From assembly GCA_002429085.1 (NCBI GenBank), contig DIYR01000245.1:1-15932 (forward strand): DNA of 15,932 nucleotides, in the 5' to 3' direction. The DNA comes from Flavobacteriales bacterium UBA6049. Its GTDB lineage: Bacteria; Bacteroidota; Bacteroidia; Flavobacteriales_G; Salibacteraceae. Made by a program: the position numbers and the translations under genes. The notes beneath the pieces were generated by a model. The model worked only from the letters and a program-made list of their open reading frames with translations. It ran no database searches and was not told the origin of the DNA. Below, piece by piece: positions 15,457-15,932 of this stretch (the stretch's first letter is position 1; each line of letters begins with the position of its first letter).

Positions 15457-15932
15457 ATGGCACACATAGTAAACATGCCACGCCTCAGTGATACTATGAC
15501 TGAGGGCGTTGTAGCCAAATGGCTTATACAAGTCGGTGACACTGTACAAGAAGGAGACATCCTAGCCGAAATAGAAACCGATAAAGCCACCATGGAATTC
15601 GAATCGTTCTATTCAGGTGTTGTTTTATACAAAAGTATTGAAGAAGGAGAAACCATTCCCGTAGATGCTTTACTCACCATCATAGGTGAAAATGGTGAAG
15701 ATATTTCATCCATCGTTTCATCAAAAAATACGCCTGCTGAGACAGTCTCTTCTACCAAAGAAAAAACAGAAACCCCTAACATAAATCCCGCCTTAGCCGA
15801 AAAGATCATTACTATGCCTAGGCTTAGTGATACCATGACCGAGGGTACCGTAGCCAAATGGGTAAAACAAGTGGGCGACACTGTACAAGAAGGAGACATC
15901 CTAGCCGAAATAGAAACCGATAAAGCCACTAT
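15457..15932 (+). CDS. Dihydrolipoyl acetyltransferase (E2), N-terminal part, cut by window edge
   Basis: The ATG at 15457 opens a frame that remains open to the window end (158 complete codons). It encodes two lipoyl domains: residues about 1-80 with EIETDKAT around lipoyl Lys43, and about 115 onward with the same motif around Lys156. A Ser/Thr/Glu/Pro linker joins them. The E2 moves acetyl groups from E1 to CoA in the pyruvate dehydrogenase complex. The catalytic domain would lie beyond the window. It follows pdhA by 19 bp, and tandem lipoyl domains fit a PDH-type E2. The second lipoyl segment repeats a 53-bp stretch of the first exactly. Confidence 0.9.
   Translation, partial: MAHIVNMPRLSDTMTEGVVAKWLIQVGDTVQEGDILAEIETDKATMEFESFYSGVVLYKSIEEGETIPVDALLTIIGENGEDISSIVSSKNTPAETVSSTKEKTETPNINPALAEKIITMPRLSDTMTEGTVAKWVKQVGDTVQEGDILAEIETDKAT
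15538..15590 (+). repeat. 53-bp exact direct repeat, first copy
   Basis: It is identical base for base to 15877-15929, with an offset of 339 bp (113 codons). It encodes the segment around the lipoyl lysine. Confidence 0.9.
15877..15929 (+). repeat. 53-bp exact direct repeat, second copy
   Basis: It is identical to 15538-15590, including every synonymous position, while the preceding parts of the two lipoyl domains differ at several codons. Confidence 0.9.

Noticed and set aside
15357..15929. Two similar minus-strand frames that look like paralogous small proteins
   Set aside because: They are antisense shadows of the two lipoyl domains. Their similarity only reflects the repeated E2 sequence.

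Overview
The window looks like ordinary chromosome from a low-GC member of the Bacteroidota, probably a marine Cytophagia or Flavobacteriia relative. The evidence is a secreted subtilase with a C-terminal type IX secretion (T9SS) sorting domain, DUF4199 and DUF2141 proteins, a Bacteroidota-style SRP RNA, promoters with the TTTG / TAnnTTTG signature, and almost no Shine-Dalgarno sequences. A genus cannot be named from the sequence alone.

Layout. (1) 184-3888: a 1234-residue outer-membrane protein joining a calcineurin-like phosphoesterase, a middle region with kinase-like motifs and an Omp85-type barrel. (2) 3893-7814, minus strand: an accessory stretch of five small, mutually unrelated exported or membrane proteins. 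Each is a single-gene unit separated by about 300-370 bp of AT-rich DNA, and these spacers carry degenerate copies of the same repeat and many inverted repeats. (3) 7871-10292, plus strand: hutI (imidazolonepropionase), a five-to-six-span membrane protein and a DUF2141 protein. (4) 14124 down to 10279, minus strand: a compact apparent operon of DUF4199 membrane protein, family 2 glycosyltransferase, MORN-repeat (YwqK-like) protein and T9SS subtilase. (5) 14236-14340: the SRP RNA gene with its own promoter and terminator. (6) 14445 to the end: pdhA (pyruvate dehydrogenase E1 alpha) followed by the start of the dihydrolipoyl acetyltransferase (E2) gene with two lipoyl domains, cut by the window edge.

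The two ends are core functions: protein targeting and pyruvate oxidation on the right, a large surface protein on the left. The most unusual part is the accessory stretch at 3.9-7.8 kb. Its spacers share diverged repeat copies around a GGACT-ACAAG core. One gene (5638-6102) has two competing inverted repeats directly against its start codon. The repeats could be relics of a REP-like or other mobile repeat, or of a cassette-like insertion process. The sequence alone does not show which, and I found no recombinase or transposase here.
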